A stretch of 64,000 nucleotides of DNA from Pseudomonas saponiphila (GCF_900105185.1 NZ_FNTJ01000001.1:751001-815000), one strand, 5' to 3'; shown: positions 9,546-19,287, counted from the first letter of the stretch. Numbers and translations: made by a program. The notes: generated by a model not told the origin, from the letters alone.

Positions 9546-10757
9546 TCAGCCGCCGATAATATTGTGCTGTGGTCCAAAGGGCAGAGCGGTGATGTTTTCC
9601 GCGCCCTGGGCATTGACGATCAGGATGTCGTGCTCCCGATAGCCGCCTGCACCAGGCAGGCCCTGAGGCAGCCGGATCATCGGCTCCATGGACACCACCA
9701 TGTCCGGCTCCAGCACCGTGTCCACGTCCTCGCGAAACTCCAGGCCGGTCTCCCGGCCGTAGTAGTGGTTGAGGATGCCGAACGAGTGGCCGTAGCCGAA
9801 GGTGCGGTATTGCAGAAGGTCATGTTCCAGGTAGATCTGGTTCAACTGCCGGGCAATCTCGCTGCAGCGGGCGCCGGGCCTGATCAGTTGCAACCCGGCC
9901 TGGTGCACCTTGACGTTGATTTCCCAGAGCTGCAGGTGGGCATCGGGACAGTGGCCGAGGAACAGCGTGCGCTCCAGCGCGGTGTAGTAGCCGGCGATCA
10001 TCGGGAAGCAATTGAGGCTGAGGATTTCCCCCGGACTGACCCGGCGCGACGTCACCGGGTTATGGGCGCCGTCGGTGTTGATTGCGGATTGAAACCAGGT
10101 CCAGGTGTCCATCAATTCGGCGTGGGGAAAGGTGCGGGCGATTTCCCGCACCATGGCTTGGGTGGCGTGCAGCGCGACTTCGTACTCCTGCACCTGATCG
10201 TGCAGCGCCTCGATCGCGGCGGCGCCGCCTATGTCGGCAATGCGCGCGCCCTGGCGGATCAGCGCCTGTTCCTCGGTGGACTTGAGCATGCGCAGGTTCA
10301 TGCACGGACCGGCGATGTCCAACAACTGCGCCTGTGGATAAAGTTCGGCCAGGGCCCGGTAATGGGGCAGGCTCAACTGATCGAACTCCAGTCCCAAACG
10401 CGAAGCTCGGGGCAGGGCCTGTTTGACCGCGACGAGGAAGTTGCCCTGTTGCCAGTCGGTGTAGATCACTTGAGCGTCACAGATCGCCCGTCGACCCGGT
10501 TGGCCGCCGTCGATGTTGGCGCTGATCAGCACCGTGCGTTCCTGGGTCACCGCCAGTGCGTACTGACGGCCAAAGGAGCAGTACAGGTAGTCGGCGTAGT
10601 AGTTGATGTTGTGGTACGAGGTGAACAGCGCGGCGTCCAGTCCCTCCCTGGCCATGTGAGTGCGCAGGGCACTCAGGCGCCGGGCGTATTCCGCGGCAGA
10701 GAAGGTGGAAGGGGCTTTTTCGCCATTGCGCAACTCAAGCGTCTGGGGCATCTGCAT
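9546..10757 (-). CDS. creA: Creatinase (creatine amidinohydrolase, EC 3.5.3.3)
   Basis: This enzyme hydrolyses creatine to sarcosine and urea. The protein is 403 aa, the length of P. putida creatinase, and resembles it throughout (SYHNINYYADYLYCSFGR, MDTWTWFQSAIN, FGYGHSFG, EPMIRLPQGLPGAGGYREHD). It has the pita-bread M24 fold, which is used without metal in this family. The catalytic His is in GAHNPVT. The start has ribosome site AAGGA. No creatininase, sarcosine oxidase or creatine transporter gene is beside it, so the rest of the pathway must be encoded elsewhere. Confidence 0.93.
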   Translation of the reverse strand: MQMPQTLELRNGEKAPSTFSAAEYARRLSALRTHMAREGLDAALFTSYHNINYYADYLYCSFGRQYALAVTQERTVLISANIDGGQPGRRAICDAQVIYTDWQQGNFLVAVKQALPRASRLGLEFDQLSLPHYRALAELYPQAQLLDIAGPCMNLRMLKSTEEQALIRQGARIADIGGAAAIEALHDQVQEYEVALHATQAMVREIARTFPHAELMDTWTWFQSAINTDGAHNPVTSRRVSPGEILSLNCFPMIAGYYTALERTLFLGHCPDAHLQLWEINVKVHQAGLQLIRPGARCSEIARQLNQIYLEHDLLQYRTFGYGHSFGILNHYYGRETGLEFREDVDTVLEPDMVVSMEPMIRLPQGLPGAGGYREHDILIVNAQGAENITALPFGPQHNIIGG

Positions 10758-10996
10758 GGCATGGGTCCTTGTCTGCTATGAAGGATGCGTAGCGCCACAC
10801 TCGGGTGGGCCGGGACACTGCATTGCAGCAGATCGCCCAGTGGCAAGCATGTGCAGGACCGACCCCGGGTTGACTGCAAGCGCTGTTTTGCCCGAGCGCC
10901 CCTCTGGGGGCCAGGGCGCTGGCGAGCCGGGCGAGCAGCATCGAAGGCTGGCACCCCGCTACATTGCGCAGCGGGGGCACATGGACAGTCAGGGAC

Positions 10997-11630
10997 TCAG
11001 TGCAGCTTCAGGCGTGGGTCGGTGCCCCGTCCGATCCGGCTGCCGAGCATCAGCATCGCCGTGCGGAAGACTCCGTACAGCGCCATCTGGTGCATGCGGT
11101 ACAGCGAGATGTAGAACATCCGCGCCAGCCAGCCTTCGAGCATTACGCTGCCGGTGAGGTTGCCCATCAGGTTGCCCACCGCCGAGAAACGCGACAGCGA
11201 GATCAGCGAGCCGTAGTCGGTGTATTTGTAGGTCGGCAGGTCTTTTCCTTCGATGCGCAGCTTCAGCGACTTGGCCAGCAAGGAGGCTTGCTGGTGCGCA
11301 GCCTGGGCCCGGGGCGGCACGTTGCGGTCGCTGCCCGGTTGCGGGCAGGCGGCGCAGTCACCGAAGGCGAAGATGTTTTCGTCGCGGGTGGTCTGCAAGG
11401 TGGGCAGCACCTGAAGCTGATTGATGCGGTTGGTTTCCAGACCGTCGATGTCCTTGAGAAAACCCGGTGCGCGAATGCCTGCCGCCCATACCTTGAGGCT
11501 GGCGGGAATGGTCTGGCCATCGGCGGTGATCAGGCTCTCGGCAGTCACTTCGCTGACCGCGGCATTGGTCAGCACCTTGACCCCGAGTTTCTCCAGGGTC
11601 TTGTGCACCGGGCCGCTGATGCGCTCGGGC
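10997..11630 (-). pseudogene. ndh: Type II NADH dehydrogenase, 3' fragment (disrupted by IS)
   Basis: C-terminal part of the Ndh flavoprotein, in the frame [20 protein letters not shown] through the second FAD-binding motif ([11 protein letters not shown]) to the membrane-associated C terminus. It is cut from its 5' half by the IS element at 11631. Removing the IS and one copy of the 7-bp duplication (11624-11630) joins LPE directly to [12 protein letters not shown] in frame and gives a 432-aa Ndh, so no other lesion is evident. An internal ATG at 11608 could start a truncated product, but it would lack the NADH-binding half. Confidence 0.93.
11624..11630. repeat. Target-site duplication, left copy
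   Basis: CTCGGGC directly abuts the IS end TGCGGATTTCGG. The same 7 bases follow the other end at 14272-14278. Confidence 0.92.
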
Positions 11631-11636
11631 TGCGGA

Positions 11637-11677
11637 TTTCGGTGAACGTGACCGAGCGTTTCGCTAATACGTGACCG
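11637..11677 (-). repeat. Multiple terminal repeats, istB-side end of IS copy 1
   Basis: Two direct units TTTCG-N5/6-CGTGACCG start at 11637 and 11659, 22 bp apart. They are presumed IstA binding sites. Confidence 0.7.
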
Positions 11678-11723
11678 GTGCTTCCACCCCGGTTGCGCGG
11701 GTTCTGGATTGTAATCGCATCGG

Positions 11724-12473
11724 TCACGATGCGGCTTGTTCCTCGGCTTTTTTTCGGCGCAGCGACTCGCCTTTCATCGTCAGTCGGTAGGCGTTGTGCA
11801 CCAGGCGGTCGAGGATGGCATCGGCCAGGGTCGGGTCGTTGATCCAGCCGTGCCAGTGCTCGATGGGCAGTTGGCTCGTCAGGATGGTGGAGCGGCTGCC
11901 AGCGCGGTCGTCGATCACCTCCAGCAGGTCATGCCGGGCTCCTTCCTCCAGCGGGGCTAGCGCCCAGTCGTCCAGCACCAGGACGTCGACCTTTGCCAGC
12001 TGTTGCAGGGTACGGCCGAAGCTGCCGTCGCCATGAGCGATGCGCAGTTGTTCCAGCAGGCGCGGGGTGCGCAGGTACAGGGTGCTATAGCCCTGGCGGC
12101 AGGCCTGGTTGCCCAGGGCGCAGGCCAGCCAGGTTTTGCCGGCACCGGTCGGGCCGGTCAGCAGCAGGTTGTGCTGCTGGCGGATCCAGTCGCCACTGGC
12201 CAGGGTGGCGATCAGACGCTCGTCCAGGGCGCGTCCGGTGCGGCGGTCGAGATCTTCCAGGCAGGCGTTGGCGTACTTGAGCTTGGCCTTCTTGCGCAGC
12301 CGTACCAGGCGCTGGTTGTCACGCCAGGCCAGTTCGCGGTCGAGCAGTAGGCCGAGGCGTTCATCGAAGCTCAGGCTGTGGCTGGCCGGCAGCGTCCATT
12401 GCTCTTCCAGGGCGCGGGCCATGCCGTCCAGGCGTAGCTGGTGCAGTTGATTCAGGGTGTGTTGCGGCATCAT
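11724..12473 (-). CDS. istB: IS21-family helper ATPase IstB (copy 1)
   Basis: 249-aa AAA+ ATPase that binds target DNA and directs the IstA transposase in IS21 transposition. Walker A is [18 protein letters not shown] and Walker B is [14 protein letters not shown]. It starts at tandem ATGs ([13 protein letters not shown]) behind ribosome site AGGAG. The start overlaps the 3' end of istA by 113 bases in another frame, which suggests translational coupling. Upstream frame extension beyond 12473 is only the istA overlap. The gene is intact, so the element should be transposition-competent. Confidence 0.95.
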   Translation of the reverse strand: MMPQHTLNQLHQLRLDGMARALEEQWTLPASHSLSFDERLGLLLDRELAWRDNQRLVRLRKKAKLKYANACLEDLDRRTGRALDERLIATLASGDWIRQQHNLLLTGPTGAGKTWLACALGNQACRQGYSTLYLRTPRLLEQLRIAHGDGSFGRTLQQLAKVDVLVLDDWALAPLEEGARHDLLEVIDDRAGSRSTILTSQLPIEHWHGWINDPTLADAILDRLVHNAYRLTMKGESLRRKKAEEQAAS

Positions 12474-14046
12474 CGAACAGCTCCTGTTGCGGGGGTTGGT
12501 AGTAGTCGGCGCCACGGACGTTCTCGTGGTCGCCGGGTAAGGTCGTTTCGGCGGCACGCTGGGGCAGCGGCTGTTGATCCAGGCCTTGCTGGAGCAGGTT
12601 GCGCACGCTGCGCCCGGTGAAGGCGCGCAGGTGTACGGCACGTTCGGCAGCGGCTTCCAGGCGTGCATTGCCATAGCGCCGGGCCAGCGAGAGCAGGCCG
12701 AGGCAGGCGCGGTAGCCCATCTCCGGGTGCGGCTTGTGGGTCAGTTGGTGATCGATCAGTTGGCGCGTGTAGGGGCCGATCCGCGCGCCCCAGTCGAGCA
12801 GGCGTTGTGGCGTCCATTCGCGATGCGCCTGGTGCGCCGCGGGCATGTGCTCGCGCTGGGTACTGTAAGCGCCGCGTCGCCCCAGCAGCAGGTGGCTGGC
12901 CACCCGCCGGTTGCCATGCAGCACTTCCAGGGTGTGTGCCGTCAGTCGCACGTCCACGTTCTGCCGGGCCAGGGCGGAGGGCACGCTGTAGAAGCTGCCA
13001 TTGACCTCGATGTGGTAGTCGATGCTGACCTTGCAGCGCTTGAAGGTGGCGACCTCGTAGGGATGCACCGGCAGCGCTCGCAAGGCCGGGCGATCCAGGC
13101 GCTCGAACCAGTCGCGCCGGCAGCCATCGAGCCGCTTGAACGGGCGCCGATTCAGATCCTCCAGCAGCTCGGCGATGGCCTGGTTAAGCGCATGCAGGCT
13201 GAAGAACTGCCGATGGCGCAGCCGCGCCATGATCCAGCGCTCGACCACCTGCACCGCCACCTCGGCCTTGGCCTTGTCCTGAGGCTTGCGTGGCCGTGCC
13301 GGCAGGATCACCGTCTGGTAATGACGCGCGCACTCCAGCGTGGCCCGGTTCAGGCCCGGCTCGTAGCGATCCGGCTGGGCGACCAGGGCGCGCGGATTGT
13401 CCGGCACAACCATTTCCGGCACGCCGCCAAAGTAGGTCAGAGCCTGGCCCAGCGAGGTCAGCCAGTCCACCTGGGTTTCGCCTGGCGTCGCGCAGGCATA
13501 GGTGTAATTCGAGGCGCCCAGGGCGGCGACGAAGATGTGCGCCCGGCGCACTTCGCCGGTGGCCGGGTCGACCACCGGCAGCGTCGGCCCGGCATAGTCG
13601 ATGAATAGCTTCTCGCCCGCACGGTGCAGCTGACGCATCGAACGTTTGAGCGTCTGGGCGTAGCGCCGGTAGTGCTCGACGAACTGGGTGTAGCGGTAGG
13701 TCGGCTGGCCCGCATGCGCGGCGAGATATTCCTCCCACAGCAGCTGCAAGGTCACGCCCTTGCGTCGCAACTCGCGGTGGATGCTCAGCACATCGGGCAG
13801 CACTCGCTCACCGCGCGGCTTGTTCGTCGACGTCGGTGCAAACAAGGCGGCCGCCAGCGCGGCCTCGTCCATGGCCACCAGCGCCGGCCAGTCCAGCCCG
13901 GCCACCCGCGCCGCCGCGATGTACTTGCTAACCACGCCCTTGGACAGCTGCAAGGCACGGGCAATCTTCTCGTGGGACAAGCCGGCCTCAAACTTGAGGC
14001 GCAGACATTCTTTGATGTTTCGCATGGCTACTCGCGGCGCCGCCAT
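12361..14046 (-). CDS. istA: IS21-family transposase IstA (copy 1)
   Basis: 561-aa DDE transposase. It has an N-terminal HTH ([20 protein letters not shown]), then an integrase catalytic core with candidate acidic residues in [26 protein letters not shown] and [14 protein letters not shown], and a C-terminal beta-barrel-like region ([20 protein letters not shown]). No frameshift or stop interrupts it. The last 37 codons overlap istB. The protein is identical to the copy encoded from 62275. Confidence 0.95.
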   Translation of the reverse strand: MAAPRVAMRNIKECLRLKFEAGLSHEKIARALQLSKGVVSKYIAAARVAGLDWPALVAMDEAALAAALFAPTSTNKPRGERVLPDVLSIHRELRRKGVTLQLLWEEYLAAHAGQPTYRYTQFVEHYRRYAQTLKRSMRQLHRAGEKLFIDYAGPTLPVVDPATGEVRRAHIFVAALGASNYTYACATPGETQVDWLTSLGQALTYFGGVPEMVVPDNPRALVAQPDRYEPGLNRATLECARHYQTVILPARPRKPQDKAKAEVAVQVVERWIMARLRHRQFFSLHALNQAIAELLEDLNRRPFKRLDGCRRDWFERLDRPALRALPVHPYEVATFKRCKVSIDYHIEVNGSFYSVPSALARQNVDVRLTAHTLEVLHGNRRVASHLLLGRRGAYSTQREHMPAAHQAHREWTPQRLLDWGARIGPYTRQLIDHQLTHKPHPEMGYRACLGLLSLARRYGNARLEAAAERAVHLRAFTGRSVRNLLQQGLDQQPLPQRAAETTLPGDHENVRGADYYQPPQQELFDDAATHPESTAPATPGRHGPRPGRAMDAAGQPQPELR

Positions 14047-14107
14047 CTTCCTCTCCCGAAATCGGTCGAGGATGGCGGCGCATCAGGTCATGCGCAACGA
14101 AGGGGAA

Positions 14108-14265
14108 GGCTTTCGCTAAGTCGTGACCGGCGATTTCGGTAAGCCGTGACCACCTGTTTCGGAACAGGCGGAAAATCGGTCACGTTGCTACCGAAATGAG
14201 CGGTCACGCGTTAGCGAAATGACCGGTCACGATCAACCGAAACGGCCGGTCACGGTGCTCCGAAA
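14108..14265 (-). repeat. Multiple terminal repeats, istA-side end of IS copy 1
   Basis: Reading inward on the minus strand, four direct units TTTCG-N6-CGTGACCG recur every 23 bp. Nearer istA are two inverted units (GGTCACG-N6-CGAAA). They probably serve as transposase binding sites and overlap the istA promoter region. Confidence 0.7.
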
Positions 14266-14271
14266 TCCGCA

Positions 14272-14278
14272 CTCGGGC
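14272..14278. repeat. Target-site duplication, right copy
   Basis: CTCGGGC immediately follows the IS end CCGCA and matches 11624-11630. Confidence 0.92.
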
Positions 14279-14943
14279 AGGGCCGGGAGCACCCGTGGTC
14301 CGGCTTCGATCAGGGTGATATGCATGTTTTCCGGCTGGATACGATCCAGGCCATAGGCCGCCAGCTCATGGGCCGCGTTATGCAGTTCGGCGGCCAGTTC
14401 CACGCCGGTGGCTCCGGCGCCGACGATGGCCACGCTGATCTGTTCCACTGCATCGGTCTGCCCGGCGTGGGCCCGCAGGTAGTGGTTGAGCAACTGCTGG
14501 TGGAAACGTTCGGCCTGCTTGCGCGTGTCGAGGAACAGGCAGTGCTGGGCCGCGCCCTGGGTGCCGAAGTCGTTGGTGGTACTGCCCACGGCAATCACCA
14601 GGGTGTCGTAGCCCAGCTCCCGGGCCGGCAGCAGCTCCACGCCGGCTTCGTCATAGGTCGCCGCCAGCTGGATTCGCTTGCGTTGGCGATCGAGCCCGCT
14701 CATGCGCCCCAGCTGGAACTCGAAGTGGTTCCATTTGGCTTGGGCGACGTAGTTGAGTTCGTCTTCGGAGGAGTTCAGCGAACCGGCGGCCACTTCATGC
14801 AGCAGGGGCTTCCAGATATGGGTCAGGTTGGCGTCCACCAGCATCACACTGGCGGTGCCGCGCTTGCCCAGAGTCTTACCCAGGCGGGTCGCCAACTCCA
14901 GGCCGCCGGCGCCGCCGCCAACGATGACAATACGATGAGTCAT
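14272..14943 (-). pseudogene. ndh: Type II NADH dehydrogenase, 5' fragment (disrupted by IS)
   Basis: N-terminal 224 residues of Ndh, the single-subunit, non-proton-pumping NADH:quinone oxidoreductase of the inner membrane. It has the FAD-binding motif VIVGGGAGGLELATRLG at the N terminus and the NADH-binding motif VAIVGAGATGVELAAEL (about 170-187). After residue 224 the frame enters the IS and stops after 12 foreign residues ([12 protein letters not shown]). The true start is the ATG at 14943; an in-frame TTG at 14958 is less likely. Loss of the C-terminal FAD and membrane region should abolish activity. Confidence 0.95.
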
Positions 14944-15003
14944 GGGGATATCTCGCAAGGCTAAAAGAAATCGGTGCAGTCAACCGAGCGAGCGCGAAGC
15001 AGC

Positions 15004-15177
15004 TCATAGCGTCAGGTAACTGATGAAACGGCTCAACAGGCCGAGGGCGACGGTCACCGCAACCACCACCACGAGGAGCATCCACGGCCGGAAGGGCCGG
15101 CGCTCGACTCGGTGCTGGGGCAGTTGCAGATATTCTTCGACATGGCGTTGGTCGTCGGGGTTCAGGCGGCTGCTCAT
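15004..15177 (-). CDS. DUF3094 small membrane protein
   Basis: 57-aa protein starting MSSRLNPDDQRHVEEYL with ribosome site GAGG. It has one C-terminal membrane helix (PWMLLVVVVAVTVALGLL). DUF3094 proteins are short, Pseudomonas-enriched and often encoded just upstream of ndh, as here; their function is unknown. The longer upstream frame to 15444 has no family-like sequence and was not used. Confidence 0.85.
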   Translation of the reverse strand: MSSRLNPDDQRHVEEYLQLPQHRVERRPFRPWMLLVVVVAVTVALGLLSRFISYLTL

Positions 15178-15364
15178 AAAGGGCCTCGTCAGGTAGACGT
15201 CGCAACACAGGGGAATGTTACAGCGCAATGCAATCGGGCATGAGTCGAGCATAGCCGCTGCCATGCGGGGGCGATGACGAGGTCCCGGCGTTGGCAGGCA
15301 GGACGCTTTTTTACCATTGCCGAGGGGTAATGCGCCATGCCCACGCAGGGCGGATTGACGACCG

Positions 15365-15994
15365 CTACAAACTGATGCCGACGTCGAAGAGGATGCTGCG
15401 CCCCAGATTGCTGCGCAGGAACTCCGGTGCATCGGGATGGGCAAACAGCACCCGGGCGAAGGTCGGCCCCACCAGCGACAGTGAGCGCCAGCCCTGGCGC
15501 AGGTATTCGGTGGGCGGCGGGAAGTGGCTGTTCAGATCCAGCACCTCACGTTTCAGCGCGGCGAAGGCAATGATGTCCAGCTCGCCGAGGTTCATCCCGC
15601 GTTCCTTGTAGTTATGAGCTTTCTTGCGCAGGGTCGGCGCCAGGCGCAGCAGCAGTTCGTTGGCCGGGATACGCTTGGGCTTGGCTTCGCGGCGCACCAG
15701 CTGGCTCAGGGAAAACGCACTGCGCCGCCGCTGCAGTTCGTCGCGCCATTCGTCGTTGAGACGGCGGCCCTCATCGAGGACGAAGAACACCTCGAAGCTG
15801 GCCTCGCGAAACAGCACATCTGGCGGCTCTTGTCCGGCGGCAGTGAATTCGTCATTGCGATAGGGAATGTTCAGGCCTTGCAGCAGGCGCTGGCAGACCC
15901 AACGCTCACGCTCCCATTTGCGGGCATTGGACAGGAACGCGTTGGCTTGTTCGGCCTGGATGGTAAGCAGGCGCAAAAAATCTGAGTCATCCAT
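15365..15994 (-). CDS. DUF1780 family protein
   Basis: 209-aa soluble protein beginning MDDSDFLRLLTIQAEQANAF. It matches the conserved DUF1780 family of pseudomonads, whose function is unknown; an endonuclease-like fold has been suggested for the family. Charged segments such as RKWERERWVCQRLL and LRKKAHNYKERGMNLGELD are conserved. I preferred the ATG at 15994 with upstream GAGGTT over the in-frame TTG at 16015. Confidence 0.85.
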   Translation of the reverse strand: MDDSDFLRLLTIQAEQANAFLSNARKWERERWVCQRLLQGLNIPYRNDEFTAAGQEPPDVLFREASFEVFFVLDEGRRLNDEWRDELQRRRSAFSLSQLVRREAKPKRIPANELLLRLAPTLRKKAHNYKERGMNLGELDIIAFAALKREVLDLNSHFPPPTEYLRQGWRSLSLVGPTFARVLFAHPDAPEFLRSNLGRSILFDVGISL

Positions 15995-16140
15995 AACCTC
16001 AAGCTTAGCGCCCAAATATGACCTTTAGCAGCAAGCTTGCGGAAAAACCTTGGCCCCGGGGCCGGAGGCGCGCTTGCTGGAGCCCGGCCAAGGGCGGTGT
16101 AGACTGTTCGCCGTCCTCCCCCTCGATTTAGGAGCCTGCA

Positions 16141-16608
16141 GTGAAACTCTGGTCAATTCTGTTGCTGAGCCTGTTGCCTCTGTGGGCCCAGGCCCAGGAA
16201 ATCGGTGAGCGTCTGGCCCCCTGGACCTTGCTGGATCAATTCGATCAGGCCTACAGCCTCGACTCCCAGGCGCGGTTCATGCTGGTGGCTCGCGGTATGG
16301 ATGCGGCCAAGGTGGTGAACGGTGCGCTCAAGGACAAGCCCAAGGATTATCTGCAGGCGCGTCATGGGGTCTTTGTCGCGGACATCCAGCGCATGCCGGC
16401 GCTGATCGCCAAGATGTTCGCGGTACCTGCCATGCGTGACTATCCCTACCGGGTGATGCTCGATCGGGAAGGGCGCGTGGCCTCGCGTTACCCCGCTGCC
16501 GAGGACAAGGTCCTGTGGTTGCAATTGCAGGATGGCCAACTGGTGTCCCGGCAAGAGTTCGCCACGGTTGAGCAGTTGAAGGCGGCGCTGGAGAACGTCC
16601 GGCCATGA
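16141..16608 (+). CDS. Secreted protein of unknown function (thioredoxin-like?)
   Basis: 155 aa from a GTG start with a good ribosome site (AGGAG, 6-base spacing). A signal peptide (LLLSLLPLWAQAQ) is followed by a compact domain (IGERLAPWTLLDQFDQAY; YPYRVMLDREGRVASRYPA) that recalls redoxin or YtfJ-like folds. No CXXC is present, so it is unlikely to be a classical disulfide enzyme. It overlaps the next gene by 4 bases, indicating an operon. Conserved in this position in pseudomonads; role unknown. Confidence 0.75.
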   Translation: MKLWSILLLSLLPLWAQAQEIGERLAPWTLLDQFDQAYSLDSQARFMLVARGMDAAKVVNGALKDKPKDYLQARHGVFVADIQRMPALIAKMFAVPAMRDYPYRVMLDREGRVASRYPAAEDKVLWLQLQDGQLVSRQEFATVEQLKAALENVRP

Positions 16609-17294
16609 TCAGCGCGGCGCTGCTGTCGCCGGAAAGCCTGAGCATCGGCTGGCTCCTGTATGTCCCGGTGCTGGCCTGGGCGGTATTGCGGGCGCCGTGG
16701 GTCGAGCTGTTCACCGACAGCCGCCGCCAGCATCTGCTGTTCGGTACGGTGTTTGCCCTGTTTCTGCTGTGGTTGGTGCGTCGGGACTTCGACACTGGCG
16801 TGTCCTATCACTTCATCGGCATGACTGCGGTGACCCTGCTGCTGGATTGGCCATTGGCGATCGTGGGGGGCTTGATCGCGCAATTGGGGCTGCTGGCCCT
16901 GGGCCGGCAGGATCTGGCGGCATTGGGGGTCAACGGGGTCTTGCTGATCCTGCTGCCGGTGGCGGTTACCGAAGCCTGCGCCTGGCTGGTGGAGCGCGCC
17001 CAGCCGCGCAATCCCTTCGTCTATATCTTTTGTTCGGGCTTCTTCGCCGCAGCCTTGTCGGCGCTGCTATGCCTGCTCTGCGCGCTGGGCCTGTTGTGGT
17101 TCGACGAGCGTTTCGCCATGCCCGAGTGGCTGGAGGACTTCGTCGGTTACCTGTGGCTGATCATCTTTCCCGAGGCGTTCATCAACGGCATGGTGATCAG
17201 TGCTCTGGTGGTGTTTTGCCCGGAATGGCTGGAAACCTTCAATCGCACCCGTTACCTCTCGGCACCCTGGAAAGACGAGGATCCGCGCTCTTGA
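16605..17294 (+). CDS. Polytopic membrane protein, CbiM/ECF-permease-like
   Basis: 229 aa with about six or seven hydrophobic helices (SIGWLLYVPVLAWAVL; FIGMTAVTLLLDWPLAIVG; FVYIFCSGFFAAALSALLC; YLWLIIFPEAFINGMVISAL). The FPEAFINGM motif and helix pattern match the PF01891-like permease subunits annotated in pseudomonads. No ECF ATPase is adjacent, so a cobalt/nickel transport role is only a family-level guess. Its start overlaps the preceding gene. Confidence 0.7.
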   Translation: MISAALLSPESLSIGWLLYVPVLAWAVLRAPWVELFTDSRRQHLLFGTVFALFLLWLVRRDFDTGVSYHFIGMTAVTLLLDWPLAIVGGLIAQLGLLALGRQDLAALGVNGVLLILLPVAVTEACAWLVERAQPRNPFVYIFCSGFFAAALSALLCLLCALGLLWFDERFAMPEWLEDFVGYLWLIIFPEAFINGMVISALVVFCPEWLETFNRTRYLSAPWKDEDPRS

Positions 17295-17357
17295 TCCATA
17301 TCAACGCCACGCCTGGGGGGGCGCTGCATGCTCGGCAAAAATCCCAGGAGTGCGGTC

Positions 17358-17573
17358 ATGAGTGTCTATCAGTGGGCCCGGCAGGAAGTGCGCGACAGCC
17401 TGCACAGTGCCCAGCAGGAAGGGTTTGAACCAGGCTTGAGCCTGCGGGCGTTGCTCAGTGCGGTGGTACAGCAGAGCAAGAGCGTGCGCAGCATCGAGGA
17501 TCTGGCAGACGAGTTGCAGTTCCTCGCGGAGAACCTCGACGACGATCAGGACTACAGTTTCATGCGGCCCTGA
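17358..17573 (+). CDS. Small conserved hypothetical protein
   Basis: 71-aa acidic helical protein (MSVYQWARQEVRDSLHSAQQ; C terminus LDDDQDYSFMRP). AGGAG (17346-17350) sits 7 bases before the ATG. It has no membrane segment or recognisable domain. It lies next to yacG-coaE-pilD as in other pseudomonads. The upstream in-frame ATG at 17328 lacks a ribosome site. Confidence 0.7.
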   Translation: MSVYQWARQEVRDSLHSAQQEGFEPGLSLRALLSAVVQQSKSVRSIEDLADELQFLAENLDDDQDYSFMRP

Positions 17574-17592
17574 CCGGCGACGGTTTGAGCAC

Positions 17593-17796
17593 TCAGTGCG
17601 CGCGGGGCGGCAGTTCTTCCGAGAACAGTTCGTCCTCGGCATCCGGGCTCACCGGGATTTTGTGTTCCTCGGCGGCCCAGGCTCCCAGATCAATCAGTTT
17701 GCAGCGGTCGGAACAGAACGGCCGATGGGTGCTGGCCGCGGTCCATTCCACGGGGGCGCCACAGGTAGGGCATTCGACGGTCAGGGGTTGGCTCAT
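17593..17796 (-). CDS. yacG: DNA gyrase inhibitor YacG
   Basis: 67-aa zinc-ribbon protein that binds GyrB and inhibits supercoiling in E. coli. The four zinc ligands are clear: CPTC near the N terminus and CSDRC downstream ([15 protein letters not shown]). It is the last gene of pilC-pilD-coaE-yacG; its ATG overlaps the coaE stop (ATGA). Confidence 0.95.
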   Translation of the reverse strand: MSQPLTVECPTCGAPVEWTAASTHRPFCSDRCKLIDLGAWAAEEHKIPVSPDAEDELFSEELPPRAH

Positions 17797-18416
17797 GACT
17801 GGCCTCCACGCAAAGTTAAGTAAAAGTGATGCAGGCGCTCGACTTCGCTGCGCAACCAGGCCTGGTCGCGGTCGTTGACCAGCACATCGTCGGCGTGACG
17901 CAGACGCTCCTCCCGGCTGGCCTGGGCCTGGAGAATCGCCCGGACCTGCTGTTCGCTGGTCCGGTCCCGTTGCAGGGTGCGTTCAATCTGCAACTGTTGC
18001 GGTACATCGATCACCAGGATCCGTTGGGTCATCCGTGACTGGCCCGACTCGATCAACAGCGGTGACACCAGGATCGCGTAGGGCGATTCGGCGCGGGCCA
18101 GATGCGTGGCGATCTCCTCGGCGATCAGCGGATGCAGCAGCGCTTCCAGCCAGCGCCGTTGCTCGGGGATCTCGAAGATCAATTTGCGCAACGCGGCGCG
18201 ATCCAGTTGGCCATCGGCCTGTAGCACGCCCTGGCCGAAGTGGCGGGCAATCTGTTCCAGGGCCGGGCGCCCGGGTTCCACCACCCAGCGTGCGGCGTGA
18301 TCGGCATCGATCACATGCACGCCCAGGTCGATGAAATGCTGGGCGGCAGCGCTTTTGCCACTGCCGATGCCGCCGGTCAGGCCAAGGGTCCAGGGTGTGT
18401 GAGGGGAGCGAGTCAT
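17793..18416 (-). CDS. coaE: Dephospho-CoA kinase
   Basis: 207-aa cytoplasmic kinase that phosphorylates the 3'-OH of dephospho-CoA, the last step of CoA synthesis. P-loop [18 protein letters not shown] is near the N terminus, with the family motifs [13 protein letters not shown] and [11 protein letters not shown]. The ATG at 18416 overlaps the pilD stop (ATGA) and the 3' end overlaps yacG, so the genes are translationally linked. The frame runs on upstream through pilD only by chance. Confidence 0.96.
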   Translation of the reverse strand: MTRSPHTPWTLGLTGGIGSGKSAAAQHFIDLGVHVIDADHAARWVVEPGRPALEQIARHFGQGVLQADGQLDRAALRKLIFEIPEQRRWLEALLHPLIAEEIATHLARAESPYAILVSPLLIESGQSRMTQRILVIDVPQQLQIERTLQRDRTSEQQVRAILQAQASREERLRHADDVLVNDRDQAWLRSEVERLHHFYLTLRGGQS

Positions 18417-19285
18417 TGTAAGCCGACAGCCTGCAGATAGAAGTCGGTCATTTGACCACTCCAGAGCAAGGCAATCCAGCCGGCAATGGCCAGAAAGGGG
18501 CCAAAGGGGATCGGCGTCGAGATTTTGTCCCGTTTTAGGCGCAGCATCAGGGTGCCGACGATGGCGCCCACCAGTGAGGAGAGGAGCAGGGTCAGCGGCA
18601 GCACCTGCCAGCCGCCCCAGGCTCCCAGCATCGCCAGCAGCTTGAAGTCGCCGTGCCCCATGCCGTCCTTGCCGGTCAGCAGCTTGAACAGCCAGAACAC
18701 CGACCACAGGCTCAGGTAACCCAGCACCGCCCCCCACAGGGCATCGCCCAGGCTGACCAGCAGCCCGAAGCTGTTGGCGATCAGTCCCAGCCACAGCAAC
18801 GGCAATACCAGCACGTCGGGCAGTAGCTGGTGGTCGGCATCGATCAGGCTCATGGCGATCAGCCCCCAGCTGAAGATCAGCAGCAGGCCCGCCTGCCAGC
18901 CGAAGCCGAAGTGCCAGGCAACGAAGGCCGAGATCAACCCGCAGGCCAGCTCGGTCAGCGGGTAGCGGGGGCTGATGGCGGCCTTGCAATGGCGGCAACG
19001 CCCCCGCAGACACAGGTAGCTGAGCAGGGGAATGTTCTCCCAGGGGCGGATTGGCTGTGCGCAATGCGGGCACTGGGAGTGGGGCAGTAGCAGGTTATAG
19101 GTCGCACCCGCAGGCTCTGGGGGCAACCCCAGCACTTCGTGGGCCTGTGCTCGCCAGTCGCGTTCGAGCATCTTCGGCAGGCGCCACACCAGCACATTGA
19201 GAAAGCTGCCGACCAGCAGCCCCAGGATCAGGGCGGCCGATACGAAAGACAGGGGGTAGAGGGTCAGGACTTCAGTCAAGGACAT
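18413..19285 (-). CDS. pilD: Type IV prepilin peptidase / N-methyltransferase
   Basis: 290-aa inner-membrane bifunctional enzyme that cleaves prepilin leaders and N-methylates the new N terminus of pilins and type II pseudopilins. The cytoplasmic zinc site is CPHC...CRHC (about 72-100). The two catalytic aspartates lie in [12 protein letters not shown] and [11 protein letters not shown]. Several membrane helices follow. It lies 2 bases after pilC and overlaps coaE. Confidence 0.96.
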   Translation of the reverse strand: MSLTEVLTLYPLSFVSAALILGLLVGSFLNVLVWRLPKMLERDWRAQAHEVLGLPPEPAGATYNLLLPHSQCPHCAQPIRPWENIPLLSYLCLRGRCRHCKAAISPRYPLTELACGLISAFVAWHFGFGWQAGLLLIFSWGLIAMSLIDADHQLLPDVLVLPLLWLGLIANSFGLLVSLGDALWGAVLGYLSLWSVFWLFKLLTGKDGMGHGDFKLLAMLGAWGGWQVLPLTLLLSSLVGAIVGTLMLRLKRDKISTPIPFGPFLAIAGWIALLWSGQMTDFYLQAVGLQ

Positions 19286-19287
19286 GT

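Larger units (their letters stand above)
11631..14271 (-). mobile_element. IS21-family insertion sequence, complete copy 1 (2641 bp)
   Basis: The ends are TGCGGATTTCGG and CCGAAATCCGCA, with the terminal TG...CA typical of IS21 elements, flanked by the 7-bp direct repeat CTCGGGC. It encodes IstA (transposase) and IstB (ATPase helper) on the minus strand. Each end carries several 22-23-bp repeats of the form TTTCG-N6-CGTGACCG. It inserted into ndh in the same orientation as ndh. A second, apparently identical copy starts at 62050 in opposite orientation. I cannot assign an ISfinder name. Confidence 0.95.

Noticed and set aside
16021..16090. REP element before the secreted-protein gene
   Set aside because: GCAGCAAGCTTGCGG and GCGCGCTTGCTGG look REP-like, but arms do not pair well enough to call.
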